Shown: positions 35,808 to 45,263, counted from the first letter of the stretch. The stretch is 64,000 nt of DNA from Anaerolineae bacterium (GCA_013178185.1 JABLXC010000007.1:1-64000); one strand, 5' to 3'. A program made the numbers and translations. Notes: generated by a model not told the origin, from the sequence alone.

Positions 35808-35824
35808 GAAGAAAGAGTTTCTTC
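35808..35824 (-). promoter_or_regulatory. Small hairpin in the pnp leader
   Basis: On the minus strand GAAGAAA-CTC-TTTCTTC forms a 7-bp stem about 50 bases upstream of the pnp start. In E. coli a leader hairpin cut by RNase III mediates pnp autoregulation; this one is much shorter, so the parallel is only a suggestion. Confidence 0.35.
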
Positions 35825-35881
35825 CAATCCTTTCAATTCCCAACCGGCAGGTCTAAACGATTGATTTGATCTGCTATCTAC

Positions 35882-35918
35882 AAAAAAGAAGTAGATGGGT
35901 ACTGCCATCCCATCTACT
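35882..35918 (-). terminator. Terminator after rpsO
   Basis: On the minus strand a 9-bp stem (GTAGATGGG at one arm, CCCATCTAC at the other, extendable by one A-T pair) with a 9-base loop is followed by TTCTTTTTT. It sits between rpsO and pnp and probably reduces read-through into pnp. Confidence 0.8.
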
Positions 35919-35935
35919 GGAGATACCAGACTAAA

Positions 35936-36208
35936 TTATTTCTGACGAAGGTTCAGTCGTTCGGTGATCGCTGCGTAACGGTTGAAATCCTTGCGTTTGA
36001 GATAGACCAGCAGTCTTCGTCGCTGTCCAACCAGGGTGAGCAAACCACGGCGGGACGATTCATCGTGTTTATGAACCTTCAGATGTTCAGTCAGTTGAAG
36101 AATGCGTTTTGTCAGCAGGGCTATTTGAACCTCTGCCGATCCAGTATCTTTTTCATGTGTTTGATAAGATGTAATCAGTTGAATTTTATCTTCCTTTGGT
36201 ATAGCCAT
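35936..36208 (-). CDS. rpsO: Ribosomal protein S15
   Basis: The 90-residue protein has the S15 signature [36 protein letters not shown] and [17 protein letters not shown]15 binds the 16S central domain. An extended -10 promoter lies about 85 bases upstream, giving a leader of about 77 bases that could house an S15-responsive structure; I did not identify one of the known classes. Confidence 0.97.
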   Translation of the reverse strand: MAIPKEDKIQLITSYQTHEKDTGSAEVQIALLTKRILQLTEHLKVHKHDESSRRGLLTLVGQRRRLLVYLKRKDFNRYAAITERLNLRQK

Positions 36209-36291
36209 GACGTTGCTTTCTCCTTAATTTATTTTTAGCAAGTCTCCGTACCCGCAGCCGAAGCCGCAGCCAGGACCAGTCAACGAAAAGA

Positions 36292-36300
36292 ATTATACCA
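36292..36300 (-). promoter_or_regulatory. Extended -10 promoter for rpsO
   Basis: On the minus strand TGGTATAAT is a TGn extension plus a perfect -10 box. The transcript would start near 36285. No strong -35 hexamer is present, as is usual for this promoter type. Confidence 0.65.
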
Positions 36301-36322
36301 GACGAGCGATGAAGCGGGTAGG

Positions 36323-37144
36323 TTAAGATTCGCTGGCGGATTTTGTTCGTTCCATAAGAAAAGATTTGAGCCGGCTTTGATATTCTTTGTCGAATGCCGG
36401 AATTAACCGTCGGATAATGCGGAAGGTGGCAGGGTGATCGGTCAATCCGACGTGATGTTTAAGAAAAAACAATGTTTCCGAAGGTGTCCTTTTTGCCAGG
36501 ATTTGCAGCAGCTCAATCAGGGCGGGCTGAAGTGATGTCGCTGGGTTTTCCATCTGTGGATGGATCATCTGAAAGATTAGCGGTAAGTTTTCAAATTCTT
36601 TTTCTCTTGCTGCGGGAATAAGAGCATAGATCCCCAGGTTCTTGACTGAGACTGACGTGCTGGTTAACCAGTCTCGGATCACCTCAAACCACAGCTCCTG
36701 TCTTTCATGACGAAGTCTGCGTGCCCCTGCGTTGAATAAGGCCTCAAGGCTCTTTGAATCGATGCCAGGGCGCGGCCATTGTTTGAGGCGCTGGATGATT
36801 TCAGCAGAATGAGAGATGGGCGTCATACCGAGCAGTGAAGCCGCCAGTAAGTGCATTTCCAGAAACCTGTCCTTCCACAAGGTATCGGCAAGCAGTAACG
36901 CCGAGCCGGGGTTTTCACGGACGAATGGTTCCAACGCTAATTCCAGCTGGTTTAAAATGACGGGTGGGATATGAAAGGATTCGATCCGCCGACTTGCAGG
37001 GACGGCCCTTCCGGGTTTGAAAACCTGATTGCTGTAGAAGTCAAACAAATCGTGGAGCTCGCGCTGGAACTCGGCTGGCCTGGTAAATTTCCAGGTTAGT
37101 TCATTGATCTGGCTTTTTAGGCGCGCTAACTGGACTGCTGGCAT
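36323..37144 (-). CDS. Helical-repeat protein, possibly AlkD/HEAT-like; function unknown
   Basis: The 273-residue product is almost entirely helical with paired-helix spacing (LLADTLWKDRFLEMHLLAASLLG near residue 85, WFEVIRDWLTSTSVSVKNLGIYAL near 150). This recalls HEAT repeats of the AlkD DNA-alkylation-repair type, but I cannot see a diagnostic catalytic Asp/Trp pattern, so the DNA-repair reading is weak. It lies 39 bases downstream of proS on the same strand and is probably co-transcribed with it. Confidence 0.65.
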   Translation of the reverse strand: MPAVQLARLKSQINELTWKFTRPAEFQRELHDLFDFYSNQVFKPGRAVPASRRIESFHIPPVILNQLELALEPFVRENPGSALLLADTLWKDRFLEMHLLAASLLGMTPISHSAEIIQRLKQWPRPGIDSKSLEALFNAGARRLRHERQELWFEVIRDWLTSTSVSVKNLGIYALIPAAREKEFENLPLIFQMIHPQMENPATSLQPALIELLQILAKRTPSETLFFLKHHVGLTDHPATFRIIRRLIPAFDKEYQSRLKSFLMERTKSASES

Positions 37145-37183
37145 GGTTTGGAGAGAGGAGAGGGGAATTCTCCCAATCTCCTC

Positions 37184-38617
37184 TTAATAAGCCCTGGCGA
37201 AATACACTTTTTCATGAGCGGGTTCACCACAGTAGATGCAGGTCCCTTTTCCTTCAGGTTGATCCATTGGCATACAGCGCGTAGTTGCTTTGGTTTCCTC
37301 TTTTATTTGACCTTCGCACTCAGCGTTGCCACACCACCAGGAAAAAGCCCATCCCTGGGTGACCGCTTGTTTAAACTCTTCGTAATTCTTGGGATTGTAG
37401 ATGTGTTCGTCGCGGAATGTTGTCGCTCGATGGAGCAACGATTTCTGAATATTGTCCAACAGCGTGGTTACTTGTGAGCTGATTTGATCTTGATTTAAAA
37501 GAGTCTTGCCGCCTTTTCCAGGGATATCCCTTCGAGCAGCCATCACGGTGTGGTTTTGAACATCTTTTGGGCCAATCTCTAGTCGTAGAGGCACGCCGCG
37601 CATTTCCCAGTCATTGAACTTGAAGCCCGGGGTAAGTTCGCTCCGGTCATCTACCCGAAGTCGAAAACTGGCCAATTCGTTTTTCAGGCGTTCCACGATG
37701 GGCATGACAACGGATTTCTCTTCATCATTTCGGAAGATAGGGATGACGACGATTTGAATCGGCGCTAAACGTGGCGGCAAGATTAGCCCTTGGTCATCTC
37801 CATGGGTCATGATAATGGCGCCAACAAACCGCGTGGAGAGCCCCCAAGAGGTCGTCCAACAATATTGGAGCTGGTTGTTGGGGTCCAGATAACGGATATC
37901 AAACGCTTTTGCAAAGTTCTGCCCCAAATTGTGGGAGGTGCCAGCTTGCAGGGCGCGCGTATCGCCCATCATGGCCTCGATGCTGTATGTGCGCTGGGCA
38001 CCTGCGAATCGTTCGCTGTCGCTTTTGCGGCCGGGGAGTACCGGTACCGCAGCGTCATCAATTGCAAACCTGGTATAGACCTCCAGCATTCGCAAGGTTT
38101 CTTCCTCTGCTTCTTCATAGGAGGCGTGAGCGGTGTGGCCTTCTTGCCAATAGAATTCGAGCGTGCGTAAGAACAGGCGTGTGCGCATTTCCCAGCGGAC
38201 GACGTTTCCCCATTGGTTAATCAGAACCGGCAGATCGCGGTAGGATTTGATCCATTTCGAGTACATGTGGCCGATAATTGTTTCTGAAGTGGGACGGACG
38301 ATGAGCGGCTCTTCCAGTACTTCGCCGCCGCCGATTGTTACAACAGCCAATTCGGGCGAAAACCCTTCAACATGCTCCTTCTCTTTCTCCAAAAATGATT
38401 TTGGAATCAACATCGGAAAGGCCGCATTGACATGCCCAGTCGCTTTGAAGCGTTGGTCTAACGAAGCCTGGATGTTTTCCCATAATGCCCAACCATATGG
38501 GCGGACGACCATACACCCGCGTACAGGCGCGTAATCTGCCAGCTCAGCTCGTAAAACGACCTGGTTGTACCATTCAGAAAAGTTTTCAGCTCGAGAAGGT
38601 AATTTTTCTTCGCTCAT
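37184..38617 (-). CDS. proS: Prolyl-tRNA synthetase, archaeal/eukaryal type
   Basis: The enzyme charges tRNA-Pro. The 477 residues match the short ProS type found in archaea, eukaryotes and some bacteria rather than the roughly 570-residue E. coli form with an editing insert. Class II motif 2 is RWEMRTRLFLRTLEFYWQEGH and motif 3 includes MTHGDDQGLILPPRLAP. The C-terminal domain has four Cys (CGNAEC, later CIYC) for zinc and the typical terminal Tyr (YFARAY). It sits between a LOG-family gene and the helical-repeat gene. Confidence 0.95.
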   Translation of the reverse strand: MSEEKLPSRAENFSEWYNQVVLRAELADYAPVRGCMVVRPYGWALWENIQASLDQRFKATGHVNAAFPMLIPKSFLEKEKEHVEGFSPELAVVTIGGGEVLEEPLIVRPTSETIIGHMYSKWIKSYRDLPVLINQWGNVVRWEMRTRLFLRTLEFYWQEGHTAHASYEEAEEETLRMLEVYTRFAIDDAAVPVLPGRKSDSERFAGAQRTYSIEAMMGDTRALQAGTSHNLGQNFAKAFDIRYLDPNNQLQYCWTTSWGLSTRFVGAIIMTHGDDQGLILPPRLAPIQIVVIPIFRNDEEKSVVMPIVERLKNELASFRLRVDDRSELTPGFKFNDWEMRGVPLRLEIGPKDVQNHTVMAARRDIPGKGGKTLLNQDQISSQVTTLLDNIQKSLLHRATTFRDEHIYNPKNYEEFKQAVTQGWAFSWWCGNAECEGQIKEETKATTRCMPMDQPEGKGTCIYCGEPAHEKVYFARAY

Positions 38618-38652
38618 AAAACCTCAAAAAAGTAAATGACGGCGTTCAAGAT

Positions 38653-39192
38653 TTATTTTTCGTGGAAAGGGAATAGCCGAATGGCCTGTTCGTTGTTTTC
38701 AGCGAAGAGTAACCAGCGGCGGTCACGTTCGTTGACATATTCCCCAAGCTGTTCAAAAAAAGTTTGAAAGACTTCTCTCCAGCCGTGTCCGATCAGGATG
38801 AGCGGACGGGGTGGGATCGAAGCGATCAGGATGCGATTCCATAACAGACAAATTTCTGTCAGCGTTCCGACGCCACCGGGAAGCGCCATGGCAACATCGC
38901 AGGTGATCATCAGCTTATCCAGCCTCTCCTGCAATGTGGTACACCGCCATTCCTCGATAACCCACGCGTTGGCCCCAACGGGCCGCCAGTTTTCGACTTC
39001 CTCACAGGTAATTCCAATTACGTGTCCTCCGGCTTCAGCCGCTCCCCTGGAAACGGCCTCCATTGTACCCGTATACCCGCCAGTCAAGACGGTGTGGCCA
39101 TGCTGGGCTAACGAAGTTCCTAATGCTCGCGCGCTCTCATAAGCGGCTTCCCCAACCCTGGGTGTGGCGCCTCCAAAAACTGTAACCCTCAT
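38653..39192 (-). CDS. LOG-family protein (TIGR00725-like nucleotide-binding)
   Basis: From ATG 39192 the product is 179 residues (the frame is open 14 codons further). It has a Rossmann fold (MRVTVFGGATP) and the PGGVGTLTE motif, the family's PGGxGTxxE signature. Relatives include LOG cytokinin-riboside phosphoribohydrolases and molybdenum-cofactor-carrier-like proteins, so the substrate is not certain. It is the first gene of a probable LOG-proS-helical-repeat operon. Confidence 0.82.
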   Translation of the reverse strand: MRVTVFGGATPRVGEAAYESARALGTSLAQHGHTVLTGGYTGTMEAVSRGAAEAGGHVIGITCEEVENWRPVGANAWVIEEWRCTTLQERLDKLMITCDVAMALPGGVGTLTEICLLWNRILIASIPPRPLILIGHGWREVFQTFFEQLGEYVNERDRRWLLFAENNEQAIRLFPFHEK

Positions 39193-39253
39193 TTCATGCG
39201 ACCCTTTCGGTTGAACATGGACAATTTTTTGCAAACCCTGTCGTAAGGCACTT

Positions 39254-39259
39254 ATTATA
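39254..39259 (-). promoter_or_regulatory. Probable -10 box for the LOG-proS operon
   Basis: On the minus strand a perfect TATAAT stands about 60 bases before the ATG at 39192. No clear -35 hexamer is visible at the right distance. Confidence 0.45.
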
Positions 39260-39285
39260 CCCGCATTCTCTTTCCAGGAGACACT

Positions 39286-40485
39286 TTAATCATAAGGGAT
39301 GAGGGCTGGCGTGTTCGGAATCGAACGTTTGGACTGTACAACCATCCAGAGCGCCCAAGGAAGATAATAGAAGACAGGCCAGTCATGTATGGTTTGGATT
39401 GGTTCTGGCAGTCTTCCCAAGATGAAGATCAGCCAGTAAATGACTATCCCTCCGAACCAGTATAGCGCCCTTTTGGGGATGCCGGCGGCAGATTGCCCTG
39501 CCCAGATCAGCGCGGGAAGAACCATCGTAATCTGTTCATACGGGGCGGAATTGGGGTGGATCAGATAAGTTGCCAACCCTACCCAGGCGAAAAGGGGAAG
39601 CGTGGAGAATTTTCCATGCCACCAGCTCAAGATAAGCCAGGTCGTAATGGCAAGGATCGCTAAGAAGATGAATCCGCTCAGAACGAGGGCTGTCTTTGGA
39701 GAGAACAAGAGCAACAGGAAACTGGTGATGGTAGGCCAGCTGTGATTATATTGTGAGTAGGCGACCAGATTATTGGCGATTTGCGGAACCCAACCTGGAA
39801 CAAGCCAGAAGCTGATCGAAACCAGCACAAGGAGGCTGATGAGGAGGCTGAAAAGGAAAGGCCAGTATTTGTACTTGAGACTGGCTATCACGAAAAGAAC
39901 CGTATACAACCACATGAATTGAGGTTTGCAGGTTGCCCATGCCAGGAGCGCGCCGAGGAGAATCTGAAGCGCTGGAGAAGGGCGAACGGGTGTAACCAAG
40001 TTCCTGTAAAACAAAAGGACAAGAAACCCCAGAAAAACGGCGATCGACCCCATGATCAATCCAAAACTGAATGGATAGAGGAACAACACGGAAAAAAGGA
40101 GCCATTTTGGGGGACGTGGGATGGCAATCAGAACCCCGATTGTGATCAAGACAATGTTGATAGCCAGCCAGACAGCTTGCGCCCAATCGAACGAGAGGAA
40201 GAAGAAAGGCAGCAATAAAAACAGTTGGTAAGGCGGGTAAACAAAGGCAAACTGGTCTTCGCCGGGTTTTGCTGATCTTTGGTAAATCCCCATTTGAATG
40301 ACCTGAGTGACTTCAGGAAGGTAAGGGGAAGTTTTTGTCATAAATAAGGCGCGTCCTGCCACGTAATGGCTGTAAAAATCCACGCCAATAGAATTTTGTT
40401 GCAGCAGCCAGTGAGCAGTAATAGATAGAATGGCGATAACACTCATCGCCAGGATGATTACCAGGATGGGTTTAAGTCTTTTCAT
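39286..40485 (-). CDS. GT87/DUF2029-like membrane glycosyltransferase, copy 1
   Basis: The 399 residues contain about ten membrane helices. The N-terminal loop holds GVDFYSHYVAGRAL and FAYPPY-like FVYPPYQLFLLLPF, typical of the polyprenyl-phosphate-mannose-dependent transferases of family GT87 (DUF2029), which act on the outer face of the membrane. The Asp in GVDFY corresponds to the likely catalytic residue. It overlaps the related upstream gene by 4 bases. The donor and acceptor are unknown. Confidence 0.8.
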   Translation of the reverse strand: MKRLKPILVIILAMSVIAILSITAHWLLQQNSIGVDFYSHYVAGRALFMTKTSPYLPEVTQVIQMGIYQRSAKPGEDQFAFVYPPYQLFLLLPFFFLSFDWAQAVWLAINIVLITIGVLIAIPRPPKWLLFSVLFLYPFSFGLIMGSIAVFLGFLVLLFYRNLVTPVRPSPALQILLGALLAWATCKPQFMWLYTVLFVIASLKYKYWPFLFSLLISLLVLVSISFWLVPGWVPQIANNLVAYSQYNHSWPTITSFLLLLFSPKTALVLSGFIFLAILAITTWLILSWWHGKFSTLPLFAWVGLATYLIHPNSAPYEQITMVLPALIWAGQSAAGIPKRALYWFGGIVIYWLIFILGRLPEPIQTIHDWPVFYYLPWALWMVVQSKRSIPNTPALIPYD

Positions 40486-41711
40486 TGCGATGGCTGTAAT
40501 AACTTTGCCTCTGGTTCAGGCTTCGAGGTCATCAAAAGCCAGATGAGCCAGAGGATATATCCTGCCAGCGGCCATTCGATTAAAGTGACTGGCTGGTTGG
40601 GGGTCAATGAAATGAGAAAGGTGATTCCAAAAAGTAGCAGGTTGCCAAACCAGGTGATGCTTACCGCCCACGACCAGAACCTTTTTTGGCGGCTCGTCCA
40701 TAGAATAAGGGGAATGAGGTAAGTGATTTGTTCATAGGATTTGCCGCGTGGGTGAAAGAGAAACACGATCAATGCAATCCATGCAAGCATGGAAAGATCC
40801 GGTATTTTTCCATCCCACCAACGCCTGCCTATCCAACAGGTTGCCACAAGCGCGGTTGCGCCTGCTATGATCGTCAGAAGGATGGCTGGTTTTAAAGGCA
40901 TCATTTGCGTCAAGAAGAAGGTAATCATCAACCAGGTTTGGTTATATTCTGAATACTGGGTTAACCGGTTATACCAGGCTTGAGGCCAGCCCGGCAAGAT
41001 GAGAAATGAAGAAAACAGGAAAAACGCAAGGCCGATGGCAAAACTAAAAGTAACCCAAAAAAATTTCTTTTGGATTGCCAGCAGAAGAAGGAAGAGAACG
41101 AACAGCCAGGAAAATTGAGGTTTGCAAGTTGTCCAGGCTAATAAGACGCCCCAGAGGATTTGAAAGCTTTTTCTTCGGCTTGCCTGATGGGTGAGGGCGG
41201 AGAAGCAGGCCAGTAAGACAGCGGCGATAGGAATCGCAAAATTCCCCAAAATCAATCCAAAACTGATTGGATAGAAAAAGAGCACGGAAACCAGCAACCA
41301 GGGCCGCAATCGAGCAGAGGAATAAAAAACGGCTGAAACTAAGAGCAGTATGCACAAAGCCATCCAAACAGCCTGCGCCCATTCAAATGGAAGGAATAGA
41401 AGCGGTATGACTGGCAATAAAGCGTAAGGCGGATAGGCGAAAGCAAGTTGATCTTCCTCGGGATTTGCCAGCCTTTTGTAAACACTTCTTTGCGCCTGTT
41501 CTGCGATTTCATCGCTGTAGGGATTTTCATTACGGTGAATGGCATTGCCAGCCAGATAAAAAATGTAAAAATCTGAACCCAGTGTGTTCTCTTGGGTGAT
41601 CCAATAAATGCTAACGCTCAATAAACCAAAGCAAATTAAAAAAAGAAAACCTGCAGCGGCAGCTTTGTACGTTGGCTTATAAAATTCGGGGATCGGAGGG
41701 CCAAGTTTCAT
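40482..41711 (-). CDS. GT87/DUF2029-like membrane glycosyltransferase, copy 2
   Basis: This 409-residue paralogue of the next gene has the same order of motifs: LGSDFYIFYLAGNAI, FAYPPYALLPVIPLLFLPFEWAQAVWMA, TTCKPQFSWLF and HPRGKSYEQITYLIPLILW. The pair clearly arose by duplication. It is the first gene of the two-gene unit. It may act in lipid- or polymer-linked glycan synthesis; this is inferred from the family only. Confidence 0.8.
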   Translation of the reverse strand: MKLGPPIPEFYKPTYKAAAAGFLFLICFGLLSVSIYWITQENTLGSDFYIFYLAGNAIHRNENPYSDEIAEQAQRSVYKRLANPEEDQLAFAYPPYALLPVIPLLFLPFEWAQAVWMALCILLLVSAVFYSSARLRPWLLVSVLFFYPISFGLILGNFAIPIAAVLLACFSALTHQASRRKSFQILWGVLLAWTTCKPQFSWLFVLFLLLLAIQKKFFWVTFSFAIGLAFFLFSSFLILPGWPQAWYNRLTQYSEYNQTWLMITFFLTQMMPLKPAILLTIIAGATALVATCWIGRRWWDGKIPDLSMLAWIALIVFLFHPRGKSYEQITYLIPLILWTSRQKRFWSWAVSITWFGNLLLFGITFLISLTPNQPVTLIEWPLAGYILWLIWLLMTSKPEPEAKLLQPSQ

Positions 41712-41767
41712 TTCGCAATATGGGTTTATTGTAGTGGAAAATGGTCAGAACGCATAAGCGGATTGGT

Positions 41768-41794
41768 AAAAAAGGCACCCCAGAAAGGGGTGCC
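41768..41794 (-). terminator. Terminator of the EF-G-like gene
   Basis: On the minus strand a perfect 8-bp stem GGCACCCC/GGGGTGCC with a 5-base loop is followed by six Ts. It lies about 35 bases after the EF-G-like stop and separates it from the glycosyltransferase pair. Confidence 0.9.
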
Positions 41795-41828
41795 GGCAAA
41801 AATCTGGTTGGAGAAAGTCGGGGGAAGA

Positions 41829-43901
41829 TTACTCTTCGCGTTTTTCCTGGATTTCTTTTTGACGCGCCGCTACGATCTCAGAAGTGATATGAGCTGGCAC
41901 AACCTCATAGTGTGAAAATTCCATAGTGAAGTAACCACGCCCCCCTGTAATGGAGCGCAATTGGGTGGTATAGCGCTGCATTTCAGCCAACGGTACAGTG
42001 GCTGTGATGGTGGACTTTCCTTTTTCGGTCTCCATACCCTGTACACGCGCACGCCGGGTGTTCAGGTCTCCGAGCACGTCGCCCATGTTTGCTTCTGGCA
42101 CAATGATCTTCACGGTCATGATCGGTTCTTCCAAAACGGGGTTGGCGTCTTTGAAAGCCAGTTTGAAAGCTTCGCGCCCGGCAATTTCGAATGCAATCGG
42201 CTTTGAGTCGACGGGGTGTTCTTTGCCATCAAAAACTGATACGCGAATGCTGTGAACAGGAAAACCAGCCAGAATTCCCTCTTTCATGGTGGCGCGAATG
42301 CCTTTTTCAATGGCTGGCAGGTAGCTGGAGGAAATAGCGCCGCCAAAGATATCATTGACCAGCTCAAAATCGCCGTCTTCTTTCGGTTCAACGCGCAAAT
42401 GCACTTCGCCGAACTGGCCAGCGCCGCCGGTTTGTTTTTTGTGCCGGTACATGGCCTGCGCTTTTTTGTTGATGGTTTCGCGGTAAGGAACCTTAGGCTC
42501 TGCAATGATCAAACCGACCTGGAATTTACTTTCAGCCCGCCGGATTGCAACCTCGATATGTTGATCGCCCATGCCTTGCAGGATGGTTTGATTGGTAGCG
42601 GATTCGTTGTACCACGAAAGCGTCATATCTTCTTCGCAAAGGCGGGTCAACGATGAGCTGATCTTGGTAGAATCTGCCTGTGTTTTGGGGAAGATAGCGA
42701 CGCGATAGAGGGCGCTGGGGTATTGAGGGATCGGCAGGATAAGCGGATGGGTTCGATCGCATAGCGTGTTGCTGGTTGAGGTTTCATTTAACTTGGCCAC
42801 CATGCCGATATCGCCGGCGTGGATGGTTTTGATGGGCATGGTGTCTTTTCCACGCGGAATTTGCAGAGTTCCCAACCTTTCTTCGACGCCTTTGGTTTGG
42901 TTCCAAATTCGACTGTCGGAGGTAAGAACTCCCGAATACACGCGATAATAGGTTTGCTTTCCGACGAATGGATCGGCAGTGGTCTTCCAAACGTACAGCG
43001 CCAGCGGACCGGCATCACTGGCCGGGAGCTCTTCTTGTTCACCTTTACCTTCTGCGACGGCGGGCGGCATTTCGTTGGGGGATGGCAAGAGATTAACCAT
43101 TGCGTTCAAGAGGGGCGCGATCCCTATTTCGGCGGAGCCAGCAGCCAGAAATACGGGAATAAAGTCGCCTCGACGGATGACGTTGCGCAAGCCGCGCACA
43201 ATTTCTTCAGGTGTAAGCTCAAGGGTTTCAAGGTATTTTTCCATTAAAGCGTCTTCACCCTCGGCTGCCGCTTCCACCAGTTTTTGGTAACCGCTTTCGG
43301 CGGCTTCCTTGAATTCCGATGGAATGTCCGCCACTTTCTTCCCATCTCCTTCATAGGCTTTCATCGTCAACAGATCAATCACACCTTTGAAGTTTAGCTT
43401 CTCCCCCCATGGGATTTGGAAAGGAAGCAGCCGGGTGGAAGAAAATTCTTCCATGGAGGCAAGCACTTTCTCATAGTTTGCGTTTTCCCGATTCATCTTA
43501 TTGATGACAACGAATCGAGGCAGCTTGAAGGTATCACAATAATTCCATGTTAATTCGGTACCGACCTCACGGCCAGCGACGGAATCGACCAACACAAGAG
43601 CGCTGTCTGCGACACGCAGCGCTGAAATTACCTCGCCTATGAAATCGTTGTAGCCGGGTGTGTCCAGAAGATTAACTTTTACATCTTTGTATTCGATGGG
43701 GAGCACGGTCGTGTAAAGAGAAATTCCTCGGCGAATTTCTTCTTCATCGTAATCGGATGCGGTGGTGCCATCTTCTATCTTTCCCAACCGGGTAGTAGCT
43801 CCAGTAAAATGCAAAAATGCCTCTGCAAGCATCGTTTTACCGGCGCTACTGTGAGAAACAAGCGCCACATTGCGTATCGACTCGGTTGTATATTCTTTCA
43901 T
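41829..43901 (-). CDS. Elongation factor G-like GTPase (EF-G2 type)
   Basis: The 690 residues have full EF-G domain order: G domain with P-loop SHSSAGKTML (about 16-25), DTPGYNDF (switch II) and NKMNREN; domain II; domain III; domain IV (RETINKKAQAMYRHKKQTGGAGQFGEV); and domain V with RSITGGRGYFTMEFSHYE. The altered P-loop (canonical EF-G has GHVDAGKTT) and the P-G-Y in switch II mark the EF-G-like class, a paralogue found alongside true EF-G. The role of that class in translocation or ribosome recycling is not settled. Confidence 0.9.
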   Translation of the reverse strand: MKEYTTESIRNVALVSHSSAGKTMLAEAFLHFTGATTRLGKIEDGTTASDYDEEEIRRGISLYTTVLPIEYKDVKVNLLDTPGYNDFIGEVISALRVADSALVLVDSVAGREVGTELTWNYCDTFKLPRFVVINKMNRENANYEKVLASMEEFSSTRLLPFQIPWGEKLNFKGVIDLLTMKAYEGDGKKVADIPSEFKEAAESGYQKLVEAAAEGEDALMEKYLETLELTPEEIVRGLRNVIRRGDFIPVFLAAGSAEIGIAPLLNAMVNLLPSPNEMPPAVAEGKGEQEELPASDAGPLALYVWKTTADPFVGKQTYYRVYSGVLTSDSRIWNQTKGVEERLGTLQIPRGKDTMPIKTIHAGDIGMVAKLNETSTSNTLCDRTHPLILPIPQYPSALYRVAIFPKTQADSTKISSSLTRLCEEDMTLSWYNESATNQTILQGMGDQHIEVAIRRAESKFQVGLIIAEPKVPYRETINKKAQAMYRHKKQTGGAGQFGEVHLRVEPKEDGDFELVNDIFGGAISSSYLPAIEKGIRATMKEGILAGFPVHSIRVSVFDGKEHPVDSKPIAFEIAGREAFKLAFKDANPVLEEPIMTVKIIVPEANMGDVLGDLNTRRARVQGMETEKGKSTITATVPLAEMQRYTTQLRSITGGRGYFTMEFSHYEVVPAHITSEIVAARQKEIQEKREE

Positions 43902-44013
43902 GGATGAGGACCCTTCTTCGTATTCCTTGTATTTTTTACTTTAGAGTAAAGTTTGGTGAAGCCCGAAATTGTTTGCACGAGTGTCGGGCTAGTTCTCATG
44001 GAGATGATGGTAT

Positions 44014-44019
44014 ATTATA
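44014..44019 (-). promoter_or_regulatory. Possible -10 box for the EF-G-like gene
   Basis: On the minus strand TATAAT lies about 115 bases upstream of the EF-G-like start. There is no clear -35. The spacer 43902-44063 is otherwise AT-rich without visible features. Confidence 0.4.
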
Positions 44020-44063
44020 ACAGTAGTTTAACTGCAAAAGAGATTTCGTTTTAGAAACAAATC

Positions 44064-44657
44064 ATGATCATGAAACGCAATCTGTACTGGCTGGTCTTTA
44101 ATATCAAATATTTGGGTAAGCCGCCTTGGGATACCGGTTCTTCGCCCCCCGAGCTGATTGATTTTATTCAAAAACACCCTCCTGGGCGGGCGCTGGATCT
44201 TGGCTGCGGCACTGGCGTTAATTTACTCACACTCGCTCAGGCTGGCTGGCAAGTTGCGGGGGTTGATTTTGCGTGGCTTGCCGCAAGGCGAGCCCGAAAG
44301 CGACTAAAAGAAGCCGGGTTTAACCCAAACCATGTTTTTACTGGGGATGTGACCGCCATCAAAAGGTGGGGAGAACCTTTTAACCTTGTGCTTGACATTG
44401 GTTGTTACCACAGCCTGCCGGAACACTCGAGACGTAGATACCACGAAAATCTACAAAAATTATTAGCGCAGGATGGTACTTTTTTGTTATACGCCCATGT
44501 GTCGGAAAGGGCTGGCCAGATCGGGATCAGCGAAGAGGATATCGCCACTTTTTGCGAGGCTATGGTTTTGGTGAACCGCGAAGAAGGCGTTGATCGCGAC
44601 AGATCTTCTCTCTGGTTGACTTTCAAGAGGGATAACTCAGGGCAGGAGAAGGGATGA
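44064..44657 (+). CDS. Class I SAM-dependent methyltransferase
   Basis: The 197-residue protein has the Rossmann methyltransferase motif I ALDLGCGTGVNLLTLA (about residues 42-57), the acidic end of strand 2 in VAGVDFA, and motif IV LVLDIGCYHSLP. It starts at ATG 44064 or the in-frame ATG 44070. The substrate is not evident; similar proteins are annotated as thiopurine- or tellurite-resistance-type methyltransferases. Its stop overlaps the next gene by 4 bases. Confidence 0.85.
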   Translation: MIMKRNLYWLVFNIKYLGKPPWDTGSSPPELIDFIQKHPPGRALDLGCGTGVNLLTLAQAGWQVAGVDFAWLAARRARKRLKEAGFNPNHVFTGDVTAIKRWGEPFNLVLDIGCYHSLPEHSRRRYHENLQKLLAQDGTFLLYAHVSERAGQIGISEEDIATFCEAMVLVNREEGVDRDRSSLWLTFKRDNSGQEKG

Positions 44658-45241
44658 AGAGAAGTTTGTGTTTGCTATTGCCAGTGTTGGTTGCTTTGAC
44701 GGCCTGCAGGCTGCCATGGCTTGAATTGCCTGCTGCAATGCGAACACCAACCCCTAATCCTGCCTTGCCACCTCAAAATGAAGCCTTGCTCACAACCACC
44801 CCAGAAACTGAAACCGGAGGCCCATGCGCCTATACCTGGACAACCCGTTCCCTCCCGGATGTCTCTGAAGAGGCGACGGCGGCTTTTAACCGCGCCGGGT
44901 TGTATCACGTGGAAGTAAAAGCCGAAGCTTATGGCGAAAATTGTGTTAATACACTTACAAAGTCAGCTACCAGCTTCACGGTGATGGAAACGGATTTTCG
45001 GGTGATTGCGAAGGTTGAGGATATCCAGGATCAGGATGCTTTGGGCGGGATTCTGTATCGCATCATCGAAGCTTTGTTATCGCTTCCTCTGGACACCTAC
45101 CCAGGCACGAGGATGGGGTATGCTGGCGTGCGATTCACAGATGACGTTGGCGAAGTCAACCTCTGGTTTGAATTGCAGGCCGGCAGGGAAGCTGTTGAGC
45201 AAGGACTGCGAGGAGCTGCTTTGTTGGAAGCGCTACGTTAA
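44654..45241 (+). CDS. Putative lipoprotein, unknown function
   Basis: The 195 residues begin with a lipoprotein signal (MKRSLCLLLPVLVALTAC, lipobox LTAC at about 15-18). A Pro/Thr-rich linker and a globular domain from about residue 55 follow, with a conserved-looking GYAGVRFTDDVGEVNLWFEL near residue 155. It is probably anchored on the outer face of the membrane. It overlaps the methyltransferase gene by 4 bases, so the two are co-expressed. No family recognised. Confidence 0.75.
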   Translation: MKRSLCLLLPVLVALTACRLPWLELPAAMRTPTPNPALPPQNEALLTTTPETETGGPCAYTWTTRSLPDVSEEATAAFNRAGLYHVEVKAEAYGENCVNTLTKSATSFTVMETDFRVIAKVEDIQDQDALGGILYRIIEALLSLPLDTYPGTRMGYAGVRFTDDVGEVNLWFELQAGREAVEQGLRGAALLEALR

Positions 45242-45263
45242 TCGGCTTTTCACGGGTGAGTAT

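Noticed and set aside
36323-37144. Definite AlkD DNA glycosylase
   Set aside because: Only the helical-repeat character is visible; catalytic residues could not be confirmed.
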